From positions 1 to 64,000 of the forward strand of contig WEDG01005608.1 in assembly GCA_017591395.1 (NCBI GenBank): DNA of 64,000 bases. Reading direction: 5' to 3'. Each line of letters starts with the position of its first letter. Position 1 is the stretch's first letter. Source of the DNA: Schistocephalus solidus (Eukaryota > Platyhelminthes > Cestoda > Diphyllobothriidea > Diphyllobothriidae). The notes beneath the pieces are model-generated. The model made no database searches. It was not told the origin of the DNA and was given only the letters and a program-made list of their open reading frames with translations. A program made the position numbers and the translations under genes. Below, in pieces: positions 39,201 through 51,590 of this stretch.

Positions 39201-42200
39201 CTCTGTTGGATGAGATCCTTCTGGTGACCATTTCTACACACAAAACCCACCTATTTCACCGCAATAGCTTACTTACCACCATCAATTCTGACTCTGTTGG
39301 ATGAGATCCTTCTGGTGACCATTTCTACACACAAACCCACCTATTCACCGCAATAGCTTACTTACCACCATCAATTCTGACTCTGTTGGATGAGATCCTT
39401 CTGGTGACCATTTCTACACACAAACCCACCTATTCACCGCAATAGCTTACTTACCACCATCAATTCTGACTCTGTTGGATGAGATCCTTCTGGTGACCAT
39501 TTCTACACACAAACCCACCTATTCACCGCAATAGCTTACTTACCACCATCAATTCTGACTCTGTTGGATGAGATCCTTCTGGTGACCATTTTCTACACAC
39601 AAACCCACCTATTTCACCGCAATAGCTTACTAACCACCATCAATTCTGACTCTGTTGGATGAGATCCTTCTGGTGACCATTTCTACACACAAACCCACCT
39701 ATTCACCGCAATAGCTTACTTACCACCATCAATTCTGACTCTGTTGAAATGAGATCCTTCTGGTGACCATTTCTACACACAAACCCACCTATTTCACCGC
39801 AATAGCTTACTTACCACCATCAATTCTGACTCTGTTGGATGAGATCCTTCTGGTGACCATTTCTACACAAAACCCACCTATTCACCGCAATAGCTTACTT
39901 ACCACCATCAATTCTGACTCTGTTTGGATGAGATCCTTCTGGTGACCATTTCTACACACAAACTCACCTATTTCACCGCAATAGCTTACTTACCACCATC
40001 AATTCTGACTCTGTTGGATGAGATCCTTCTGGTGACCATTTCTACACACAAACCCACCTATTCACCGCAATAGCTTACTTACCACCATCAATTCTGACTC
40101 TGTTGGATGAGATCCTTCTGGTGACCATTTCTACACACAAACCCACCTATTTACCGCAATAGCTTACTTACCACCATCAATTCTGACTCTGTTGGATGAG
40201 ATCCTTCTGGTGACCATTTCTACACACAAACCCACCTATTTCACCGCAATAGCTTACTTACCACCATCAATTCTGACTCTGTTGGATGAGATCCTTCTGG
40301 TGACCATTTCTACACACAAACCCACCTATTCACCGCAATAGCTTACTTACCACCATCAATTCTGACTCTGTTGGATGAGATCCTTCTGGTGACCATTTCT
40401 ACACACAAACCCACCTATTCACCGCAATAGCTTACTTACCACCATCAATTCTGACTCTGTTGGATGAGATCCTTCTGGTGACCATTTCTACACACAAACC
40501 CACCTATTCACCGCAATAGCTTACTTACCACCATCAATTCTGACTCTGTTGGATGAGATCCTTCTGGTGACCATTTCTACACACAAACCCACCTATTCAC
40601 CGCAATAGCTTACTTACCACCATCAATTCTGACTCTGTTGGATGAGATCCTTCTGGTGACCATTTCTACACACAAAACCCACCTATTCACCGCAATAGCT
40701 TACTTACCACCATCAATTCTGACTCTGTTGGATGAGATCCTTCTGGTGACCATTTCTACACACAAACCCACCTATTCACCGCAGTAGCTTACTTACCACC
40801 ATCAATTCTGACTCTGTTGGATGAGATCCTTCTGGTGACCATTTCTACACACAAACCCACCTATTCACCGCAATAGCTTACTTACCACCATCAATTCTGA
40901 CTCTGTTGGATGAGATCCTTCTGGTGACCATTTCTACACACAAACCCACCTATTTCACCGCAATAGCTTACTTACCACCATCAATTCTGACTCTGTTGGA
41001 TGAGATCCTTCTGGTGACCATTTCTACACACAAACCCACCTATTCACCGCAATAGCTTACTTACCACCATCAATTCTGACTCTGTTGGATGAGATCCTTC
41101 TGGTGACCATTTCTACACACAAACCCACCTATTCACCGCAATAGCTTACTTACCACCATCAATTCTGACTCTGTTGGATGAGATCCTTCTGGTGACCATT
41201 TCTACACACAAACCCAGCTATTCACCGCAATAGCTTACTTTACCACCATCAATTCTGACTCTGTTGGATGAGATCCTTCTGGTGACCATTTCTACACACA
41301 AACCCACCTATTCACCGCAATAGCTTACTTACCACCATCAATTCTGACTCTGTTGGATGAGATCCTTCTGGTGACCATTGTTACACACAAACCCACCTAT
41401 TCACCGCAATAGCTTACTTACCACCATCAATTCTGACTCTGTTGGATGAGATCCTTCTGGTGACCATTTCTACACACAAACCCACCTATTCACCGCAATA
41501 GCTTACTTACCACCATCAATTCTGACTCTGTTGGATGAGATCCTTCTGGTGACCATTTCTACACACAAACCCACCTATTGACCGCAATAGCTTTTTTACC
41601 ACCATCAATTCTGACTTGTTTGGATGAGATCCTTCTGGTGACCATTTCTACACACAAACTCACCTATTTACCGCAATAGCTTACTTACCACCATCAATTC
41701 TGACTCTGTTTGGATGAGATCCTTCTGGTGACCATTTCTACACACAAACCCACCTATTCACCGCAATAGCTCACTTACCACCATCAATTCTGACTCTGTT
41801 GGATGAGATCCTTCTGGTGACCATTTTTACACACAAACCCACCTATTTACCGCAATAGCTTACTAACCACCATCAATTCTGACTCTGTTGGATGAGATCC
41901 TTCTGGTGACCATTTCTACACACAAACCCACCTATTCACCGCAATAGCTTACTTACCACCATCAATTCTGACTCTGTTGGATGAGATCCTTCTGGTGACC
42001 ATTTCTACACACAAACCCACCTATTTCACCGCAAATAGCTTTACTTACCACCATCAATTCTGACTCTGTTGGATGAGATCCTTCTGGTGACCATTTCTAT
42101 ACACAAACCCACCTATTCGACCGCAATAGCTTACTTACCACCATCAATTCTGACTCTGTTGGATGAGATCCTTCTGGTGACCATTTCTACACACAAACCC

Positions 42201-45200
42201 ACCTATTCACCGCAATAGCTTACTTACCACCATCAATTCTGACTCTGTTGGATGAGATCCTTCTGGTGACCATTTTGTACACACAAAGCCCACCTATTCA
42301 CCGCAATAGCTTACTTACCACCATCAATTCTGACTCTGTTGGATGAGATCCTTCTGGTGACCATTTCTACACACAAACCCACCTATTTGACCGCAATAGC
42401 TTACTTACCACCATCAATTCTGACTCTGTTGGATGAGATCCTTCTGGTGACCATTTCTACACACAAACCCACCTTTTTACCGCAGTAGCTTACTTACCAC
42501 CATCAATTCTGACTCTGTTGGATGAGATCCTTCTGGTGACCATTTCTACAGACAAACCCACCTATTCACCGCAATAGCTTACTTACCACCATGAATTCTT
42601 ACTCTGTTGGATGAGATCCTTCTGGTGACCATTTTCTACACACAAACCCACCTATTTCACCGCAAATAGCTTACTTTACCACCATCAATTCTGACTCTGT
42701 TGGAATGAGATCCTTCTGGTGACCATTTCTACACAAAACCCACCTATTCGACCGCAATAGCTTACTTAAACCAACAATTCTGACTCTTGTTTGGATAAGA
42801 TCCTTCTGGTGACCATTTCTACACACAAAACCCACCTATTCACCGCAATAGCTTACTTTACCACCATCAATTCTGACTCTGTTGGATGAGATCCTTCTGG
42901 TGACCATTTCTACACACAAAAGCCCACCTATTCGCCGCAATAGCTTACTTACCACCATCAATTCTGACTCTGTTGGATGAGATCCTTCTGGTGACCATTT
43001 CTACACAAAAAACCCACCTATTCACCGCAATAGCTTACTTACCACCATTAATTCTGACTCTGTTGGATGAGATCCTTCTGGTGACCATTTCTACACAGAA
43101 ACCCACCTATTCACCGCAATAGCTTACTTACCACCATCAATTCTGACTCTGTTGGATGAGATCCTTCTGGTGACCATTTCTACACACAAACCCACCTATT
43201 CACCGCAATAGCTTACTTACCACCATCAATTCTGACTCTGTTGGATGAGATCCTTCTGGTGACCATTTCTACACACAAACCCACCTATTCACCGCAATAG
43301 CTTTACTTACCACCATCAATTCTGACTCTGTTGGATGAGATCCTTCTGGTGACCATTTCTACACACAAACCCACCTATTCACCGCAATAGCTTACTAAGA
43401 CACCATCAATTCTGACTCTGTTGGATGAGATCCTTCTGGTGACCATTTCTACACAAAACCCACCTATTCACCGCAATAGCTTACTTACCACCATCAATTC
43501 TGACTCTGTTGGATGAGATCCTTCTGGTGACCATTTCTACACACAAAACCCACCTATTCACCGCAATAGCTTACTACCACCATCAATTCTGACTCTGTTT
43601 GATGAGATCCTTCTGGTGACCATTTCTAAACACAAACCCACCTATTTCACCGCAATTGTTTACTTACCACCATCAATTCTGACTCTGTTTGGATGAGATC
43701 CTTCTGGTGACCATTTCTACACAAAACCCACCTATTCACCGCAATAGCTTACTTACCACCATCAATTCTGACTCTGTTGGATGAGATCCTTCTGGTGACC
43801 ATTTCTACACACAAACCCACCTATTCACCGCAATAGCTTACTTACCACCATCAATTCTGACTCTGTTGGATGAGATCCTTCTGGTGACCATTTCTACACA
43901 CAAACCCACCTATTCACCGCAATAGCTTACTTACCACCATCAATTCTGACTCTGTTGGATGAGATCCTTCTGGTGACCATTTCTACACACAAACCCACCT
44001 ATTCACAGCAATTACTTACTTACCACCATCAATTTTGTCTCTGTTGGATGAGATCCTTCTGGTGACCATTATTACACACAAACCCACCTATTCACCGCAA
44101 ATAGCTTACTTACCACCATCAATTCTGACTCTGTTGGATGAGATCCTTCTGGTGACCATTTCTACACACAAACCCACCTATTCACCGCAATAGCTTACTT
44201 ACCACCATCAATTCTGACTCTGTTGGATGAGATCCTTCTGGTGACCATTTCTACACACAAACCCACCTATTCACCGCAATAGCTTACTTACCACCATCAA
44301 TTCTGACTCTGTTGGATGAGATCCGTCTGGTGACCATTTGTGCACACAAACCCACCTATTTCACCGCAATAGCTTACTTGCCACCATCAGATTCTGACTC
44401 TGTTGGATGAGATCCTTCTGGTGACCATTTCTAAAGCACAAACCCACCTATTCACCGCAATAGCTTACTTACCACCATCAATTCTGACTCTGTTGGATGA
44501 GATCCTTCTGGTGACCATTTCTACACACAAACCCACCTATTCACCGCAATAGCTTACTTACCACCATAAATTCTGACTCTGTTGGATGAGATCCTTCTGG
44601 TGACCATTTCTACACACAAACCCACCATTCCGGCAATAGCTTACTTACCACCATCAATTCTGACTCTGTTGGATGAGATCCTTCTGGTGACCATTTATAC
44701 ACACAAGCCCACCTATTCACCGCAATAGCTTACTTACCACCATCAATTCTGACTCTGTTGGATGAGATCCTTCTGGTGACCATTTCTACACACAAAACCC
44801 ACCTATTCACCGCAATAGCTTACTTACCACCATCAATTCTGAATCAGTTGGATGAGATCCTTCTGGTGACCATTTCTACACACAAACCCACCTATTCACC
44901 GCAATAGCTTACTTACCACCATCAATTCTGACTCTGTTGGATGAGATCCTTCTGGTTACCATTTCTACACACAAACCCACCTATTCACCGCAATAGCTTA
45001 CTTACCACCATCAATTCTGACTCTGTTGGATGAGATCCTTCTGGTGACCATTTCTACTCACAAACCCACCTATTCACCGCAATAGCTTACTTACCACCAT
45101 CAATTCTGACTCTGTTGGATGAGATCCTTCTGGTGACCATTTCATACACACAAACCCACCTATTCACCGCAATAGCTTACTTACCACCATCAATTCTGAC

Positions 45201-48200
45201 TCTGTTGGATGAGATCCTTCTGGTGACCATTTCTACACACAAACCCACCTATTCACCGCAATAGCTTACTTACCACCATCAATTCTGACTCTGTTGGATG
45301 AGATCCTTCTGGTGACCATTTCTACACACAAACCCACCTATTCACCGCAATAGCTTACTTACCACCATCAATTCTGACTCTGTTGGATGAGATCCTTCTG
45401 GTGACCATTTCTACACACAAACCCACCTATTCACCGCAATAGCTTACTTTACCACCATCAATTCTGACTCTGTTGGATGAGATCCTTCTGGTGACCATTT
45501 CTACACACAAGCCCTACCCCTATTCACCGCAATAGCTTACTTACCACCATCAATTCTGACTCTGTTGGATGAGATCCTTCTGGTGACCATTTCTACACAC
45601 AAACCCACCTATTCACCGCAATAGCTTACTTACCACCATCAATTCTGACTCTGTTGGATGAGATCCTTCTGGTGACCATTTCTTAACACAAACCCACCTA
45701 TTCACCGCAATAGCTTACTTACCACCATCAATTCTGACTCTGTTGGATGAGATCCTTCTGGTGACTATTTTTACACCAAACCCACCTATTCACCGCAATA
45801 CCCACTTTACCACCATCAATTCTGACTCTGTTGGATGAGTTCCTTCTGGTGACCATTTCTACACACAAACCCACCTATTCACCGCAATAGCTTACTTACC
45901 ACCATCAATTCTGACTCTGTTGGATGAGATCCTTCTGGTGACCATTTCTACACACAAACCCACCTATTCACCGCAAGCTTACTTACCACCATCAATTCTG
46001 ACTCTGTTGGATGAGATCCTTCTGGTGACCATTTCTACACAAAACCCACCTATTCACCGCAATAGCTTACTTTACCACCATCAATTCTGACTCTGTTTGG
46101 ATGAGATCCTTCTGGTGACCATTTCTACACACAAACCCTCCTATTCACCGCAATAGCTTACTTACCACCATCAATTCTGACTCTGTTGGATGAGATCCTT
46201 CTGGTGACCATTTCACACCTCAAACCCACCTATTCACCGCAATAGCTTACTTACCACCATCAATTCTGGCTCTGTTGGATGAGATCCTTCTGGTGACCAT
46301 TTCTACACACAAACCAACCCTTTTCACCGCAATAGCTTACTTACCACCATCAATTCTGACTCTGTTGGATGAGATCCTTCTGGTGACCATTTCTACACAC
46401 AAACTCACCTATTCACCGCAATAGCTTACTTTACCACCATCAATTCTGACTCTGTTGGATGAGATCATTCTGGTGACCATTTCTACACACAAACCCACCT
46501 ATTCACCGCAATAGCTTACTTACCACCATCAATTCTGACTCTGTTGGATGAGATCCTTCTGGTTACCATTTCTACACACAAACCCACCTATTCACCGCAA
46601 TAGCTTACTTACCACCATCAATTCTGACTCTGTTGGATGAGATCCTTCTGGTGACCATTTCTACACACAAACCCACCTATTCACCGCAATAGCTTACTTA
46701 CCACCATCAATTCTGACTCTGTTGGATGAGATCCTTCTGGTGACCATTTCTACACACAAACCCACCTATTCACCGCAATAGCTTACTTACCACCATCAAT
46801 TCTGACTCTGTTGGATGAGATCCTTCTGGTGACCATTTCTACACACAAACCCACCTATTCACCGCAATAGCTTACTTACCACCATCAATTCTGACTCTGT
46901 TGGATGAGATCCTTCTGGTGACCATTTCTACACACAAACCCACCTATTCACCGCAATAGCTTACTTACCACCATCAATTCTGACTTTTGGATGAGATCCT
47001 TCTGGTGACCATTTCTACACACAAACCCACCTATTCACCGCAATAGCTTACTTACCACCATCAATTCTGACTCTGTTTGGATGAGATCCTTCTGGTGACC
47101 ATTTCTACACACAAACCCACCTATTCACCGCAATAGCTTACTTACCACCATCAATTCTGACTCTGTTGGATGAGATCCTTCTGGTGACTATTTCAACACC
47201 AAACCCACCTATTCACCGCAATAGCTTACTTACCACCATCAATTCTGACTCTGTTGGATGAGATCCTTCTGGTGACCATTTCTACACACAAACCCACCTA
47301 TTCACCGCAATAGCTTACTTACCACCATCAATTCTGACTCTGTTGGATGAGATCCTTCTGGTGACCATTTCTACACACAAACCCACCTATTCACCGCAAT
47401 AGCTTACTTACCACCATCAATTCTGACTCTGTTGGATGAGATCCTTCTGGTGACCATTTCTACACACAAACCCACCTATTCACCGCAAAAGCTTACCTTA
47501 CACCATCAATTCTGACTCTGTTGGATGAGATCCTTCTGGTGACCATTTCTACACACAAACCCACCTATTCACCGCAATAGCTTACTTACCACCATCAATT
47601 CTGTCTCTGTTGGATGAGATCCTTCTGGTGACCATTTCTACACACAAACCCACCTATTCACCGCAATAGCTTACTTACCACCATCAATTCTGACTCTGTT
47701 GGATGAGATCCTTCTGGTGACCATTTCTACACACAAACCCACCTATTCACCGCAATAGCTTACTTACCACCATCAATTCTGACTCTGTTGGATGAGATCC
47801 TTCTGGTGACCATTTCTACACACAAACCCTCCTATTCACCGCAATAGCTTACTTACCACCATCAATTCTGACTCTGTTGGATGAGATCCTTCTGGTGACC
47901 ATTTCTACACACAAACCCACCTATTCACCGCAATAGCTTACTTACCACCATCAATTCTGACTCTGTTGGATGAGATCCTTCTGGTGACCATTTCTACACA
48001 CAAACCCACCTATTCACCGCAATAGCTTACTTACCACCATCAATTCTGACTCTGTTGGATGAGATCCTTCTGGTGACCATTTCTACACACAAACCCACCT
48101 ATTCACCGCAATAGCTTACTTACCACCATCAATTCTGACTCTGTTGGATGAGATCCTTCTGGTGACCATTTCTACACACAAACCCACCTATTCACCGCAA

Positions 48201-50320
48201 TAGCTTACTTACCACCATCAATTCTGACTCTGTTGGATGAGATCCTTCTGGTGACCATTTCTACACACAAACCCACCTATTCACCGCAATAGCTTACTTA
48301 CCTCCATCAATTCTGACTCTGTTGGATGAGATCCTTCTGGTGACCATTCTACACACAAACCCACCTATTCACCGCAATAGCTTACTTACCACCATCAATT
48401 CTGACTCTGTTGGATGAGATCCTTCTGGTGACCATTTCTACACACAAACCCACCTATTCACCGCAATAGCTTACTTACCACCATCAATTCTGACTCTGTT
48501 GGATGAGATCCTTCTGGTGACCATTTCTACACACAAACCCACCTATTCACCGCAATAGCTTACTTACCACCATCAATTCTGACTCTGTTGGATGAGATCC
48601 TTCTGGTGACCATTTCTACACACAAACCCACCTATTCACCGCAATAGCTTACTTACCACCATCAATTCTGACTCTGTTGGATGAGATCCTTCTGGTGACC
48701 ATTTCTACACACAAACCCACCTATTTCACCGCAATAGCTTACTTACCACCATCAATTCTGACTCTGTTGGATGAGATCCTTCTGGTGACCATTTCTACAC
48801 ACAAACCCACCTATTCACCGCAATAGCTTACTTACCACCATCAATTCTGACTCTGTTTGGATGAGATCCTTCTGGTGACCATTTCTACACACAAACCCAC
48901 CTATTCCTGCAATAGCTTACTTACCACCATCAATTCTGACTCTGTTGGATGAGATCCTTCTGGTGACCATTTCTACACAAAACCCACCTATTCACCGCAA
49001 TAGCTTACTTACCACCATCAATTCTGACTCTGTTGGATGAGATCCTTCTGGTGACCATTTCTACACACAAACCCACCTATTCACCGCAATAGCTTACTTA
49101 CCACCATCAATTCTGACTCTGTTGGATGAGATCCTTCTGGTGACCATTTCTACACACAAACCCACCTATTCACCGCAATAGCTTACTTACCACCATCAAT
49201 TCTGACTCTGTTGGATGAGATCCTTCTGGTGACCATTTCTACACACAAACCCACCTATTCACCGCAATAGCTTACTTACCACCATCAATTCTGACTCTGT
49301 TGGATGAGATCCTTCTGGTGACCATTTCTACACACAAACCCACCTATTCACCGCAATAGCTTACTTACCACCATCAATTCTGACTCTCTTGGATGAGATC
49401 CTTCTGGTGACCATTTCTACACACAAACCCACCTATTCACCGCAATAGCTTACTTACCACCATCAATTCTGACTCTGTTTGGATGAGATCCTTCTGGTGA
49501 CCATTTCTACACACAAACCCACCTATTCACCGCAATAGCTTACTTACCACCATCAATTCTGACTCTGTTGGATGAGATCCTTCTGGTGACCATTTCTACA
49601 CAAAACCCACCTATTCACCGCAATAGCTTACTTACACACCAATTCTGACTCTTTGGATGAGAATCCTTCTGTTGACCATTTCTACACAAAACCCACCTAT
49701 TCAACGCAAAAGCTTACTTACAACCATCAATTCTGACTCTGTTGGATGAGATCCTTCTGGTGACCATTTCTACACACAAACCCACCTATTCACCGCAATA
49801 GCTTACTTACCACCATCAATTCTGACTCTTTGGATGAGATCCTTCTGGTGACCATTTCTACACACAAACCCACCTATTCACCGCAATAGCTTACTTACCA
49901 CCATCAATTCTGACTCTGTTGGATGAGATCCTTCTGGTGACCATTTCTACACACAAACCCACCTATTCACCGCAATAGCTTACTTACCACCATCAATTCT
50001 GACTCTGTTGGATGAGATCATTCTGGTGACCATTTCTACACACAAACCCACCTATTCACCGCAATAGCTTACTTACCACCATCAATTCTGACTCTGTTGG
50101 ATGAGATCCTTCTGGTGACCATTTCTACACACAAACCCACCTATTCACCGCAATAGCTTACTTACCACCATCAAGTCTGTCTCTGTTGGATGAGATCCTT
50201 CTGGTGACCATTTCTACACACAAACCCACCTATTCACCGCAATAGCTTACTTACCACCATCAATTCTGACTCTGTTGGATGAGATCCTTCTGGTGACCAT
50301 TTCTACACACAAACCCACCT
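39201..50320 (+). repeat. Cleanest canonical satellite block
   Basis: About 125 units, most identical or within one or two bases of the consensus, with CTATTCACC at phases 67-75. Exceptions include a lone GTTAC unit near 41378, a group at 41.6-42.8 kb that keeps faint traces of the 30.6-34.6 kb order (AGCTCAC, TTTTTACACAC, TTCGACCGC, TTTTGTACACACAAAGCCC), CACAGCAATTAC near 44004, and a shortened pair near 49630-49720. No gene or unique DNA is present. Confidence 0.93.
46594..46975 (+). repeat. Run of identical 89-bp units
   Basis: CACCGC falls at 46682, 46771, 46860 and 46949 with no visible base change between units. A similar run lies at about 47850-48290 (CACCGC at 47926, 48015, 48104, 48193 and 48282). 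Such identity marks the most recently homogenised part of the array, or copies of a consensus placed by an assembler. Confidence 0.9.
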
Positions 50321-51170
50321 ATTCTCCGCTATAGCTTACTTACCACCATTAATTCTGACTCTTTTGGATTAGATCCTTCTGGTGACCATTTCTACACACA
50401 AACCCACCTATTCACCGCAATAGCTTACTTACCACCATCAATTCTGACTATGTTGGATGAGATCCTTCTGGTGACCATTTCTACACAAGCCCACCTATTC
50501 ACCGCAATAGCTTACTTACCACCATTAATTCTGACTCTTTTGAATGAGATCCTTCTGGTGACCATTTCTACACACAAATTCACCTATTTACCGCAATAGC
50601 TTACTTACCACCATCAATTCTGACTCTTTTGGATGAGATCCTTCTGGTGAACATTTCTACATACAAACCCACCTATTCACCGCAATAGCTTACTTACCAC
50701 CATTAATTCTGACTCTTTTGGATGAGATGCTTCTGTTGACCATTTCTATATACAAACCCACCTTTTCACCGAAATAGCTTACTTACCACCATCAATTCTG
50801 ACTCTGTTGGATGAGATCCTTCTGGTGACCATTTTTCACAAACCCACCTATTCACCGCAATAGCTTACTTACCACCATCAATTCCGACTCTTTTGGATGA
50901 GATCCTTTTGGTGAACATTTCTACACACAAACCCACCTATTCACCGCAATAGCTTACTTACCACCATCGATTCTGACTCTGTTGGATGAGATCCTTCCCG
51001 TGACCATTATTACACTCAAACACAACTATTCATCGCAATAGCTTACTTAACCGCATCAATTCTGTCTCTGTTGGATGAGATCCTTCTGGTGACCATTTCT
51101 ACAAACAAAGCCACCTATTCACCGCAATAGCTTACTTAACACCATCAATTCTGACTCTGTTGGATAAGAT
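50321..51170 (+). repeat. Transition block with TTTTGG units
   Basis: Units carry GACTCTTTTGG, ACCATTAATTC, AAATTCACC, GGTGAACATTTC, GATGCTTCTGTTGACC and ATTCCGAC. From about 50640 the ordered set is repeated at about 52505 onward. The block leads from the canonical subfamily into the AAGGCTG subfamily. Confidence 0.82.
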
Positions 51171-51590
51171 CCTTCTGCTGATCACCATCAAGGCTGTCTC
51201 TGTTGGTTGAGATCATTCTGATGACCATTTCTACACACAGACCCACATATTCACCGCACTAGCTTACTTACCAACATCAAATCTAACTATGTTGGATAAG
51301 ATCCTTCTGGTGATCACCATCAAGGCTGTCTCTGTTGGTTGAGATCATTCCGATGACCATTTCTACACACAGACCCACATATTTCCCGCAATAGCTTACT
51401 TACCACTATCAAGGCTGTCTCTGTTAAATGAGATCATTCTGATGACCATTAATACACGCAAACCCACCTATTGACCACAATAGCTTACTTACCACCATCA
51501 AGGCCATTTCTGTTGGATGAGATCATTCTGGTGACTATTTCTACACACAAACCTACCTATTGACCGCAATAGCTTACTTACCACCATCAA
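50640..51590 (+). repeat. Segment duplicated 1.86 kb downstream, first copy
   Basis: Ordered rare changes: GTGAACATTTCTACATAC, GATGCTTCTGTTGACC, CACCGAAATAGC, ATTCCGACTC, ATCCTTTTGG, ACCATCGATTC, CTTCCCGTGACC, CTATTCATCGC, then a truncated unit ending CTGCTGATCACC, and later AAGGCCATTTCTG. GTGAACATT is at 50647 and 52510 (offset 1863); ATCACC at 51181 and 53039 (offset 1858). The offset is close to 21 units. Confidence 0.88.
51165..51330 (+). repeat. Two truncated units (about 43 bp) at subfamily junctions
   Basis: At 51181 and 51313 a unit runs to GGTGA-like sequence (phase 44) and jumps to phase 3 of the next, giving CTGATCACCATCAAGGCTG. The two junctions are 132 bp apart, one full unit plus about 43 bp, so a 1.5-unit module has been duplicated. 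Upstream of each jump the unit is of ATTCTGAC or ATCTAAC type, downstream it is AAGGCTG. The same pair recurs at 53039 and 53173 in the duplicated segment. Confidence 0.85.
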
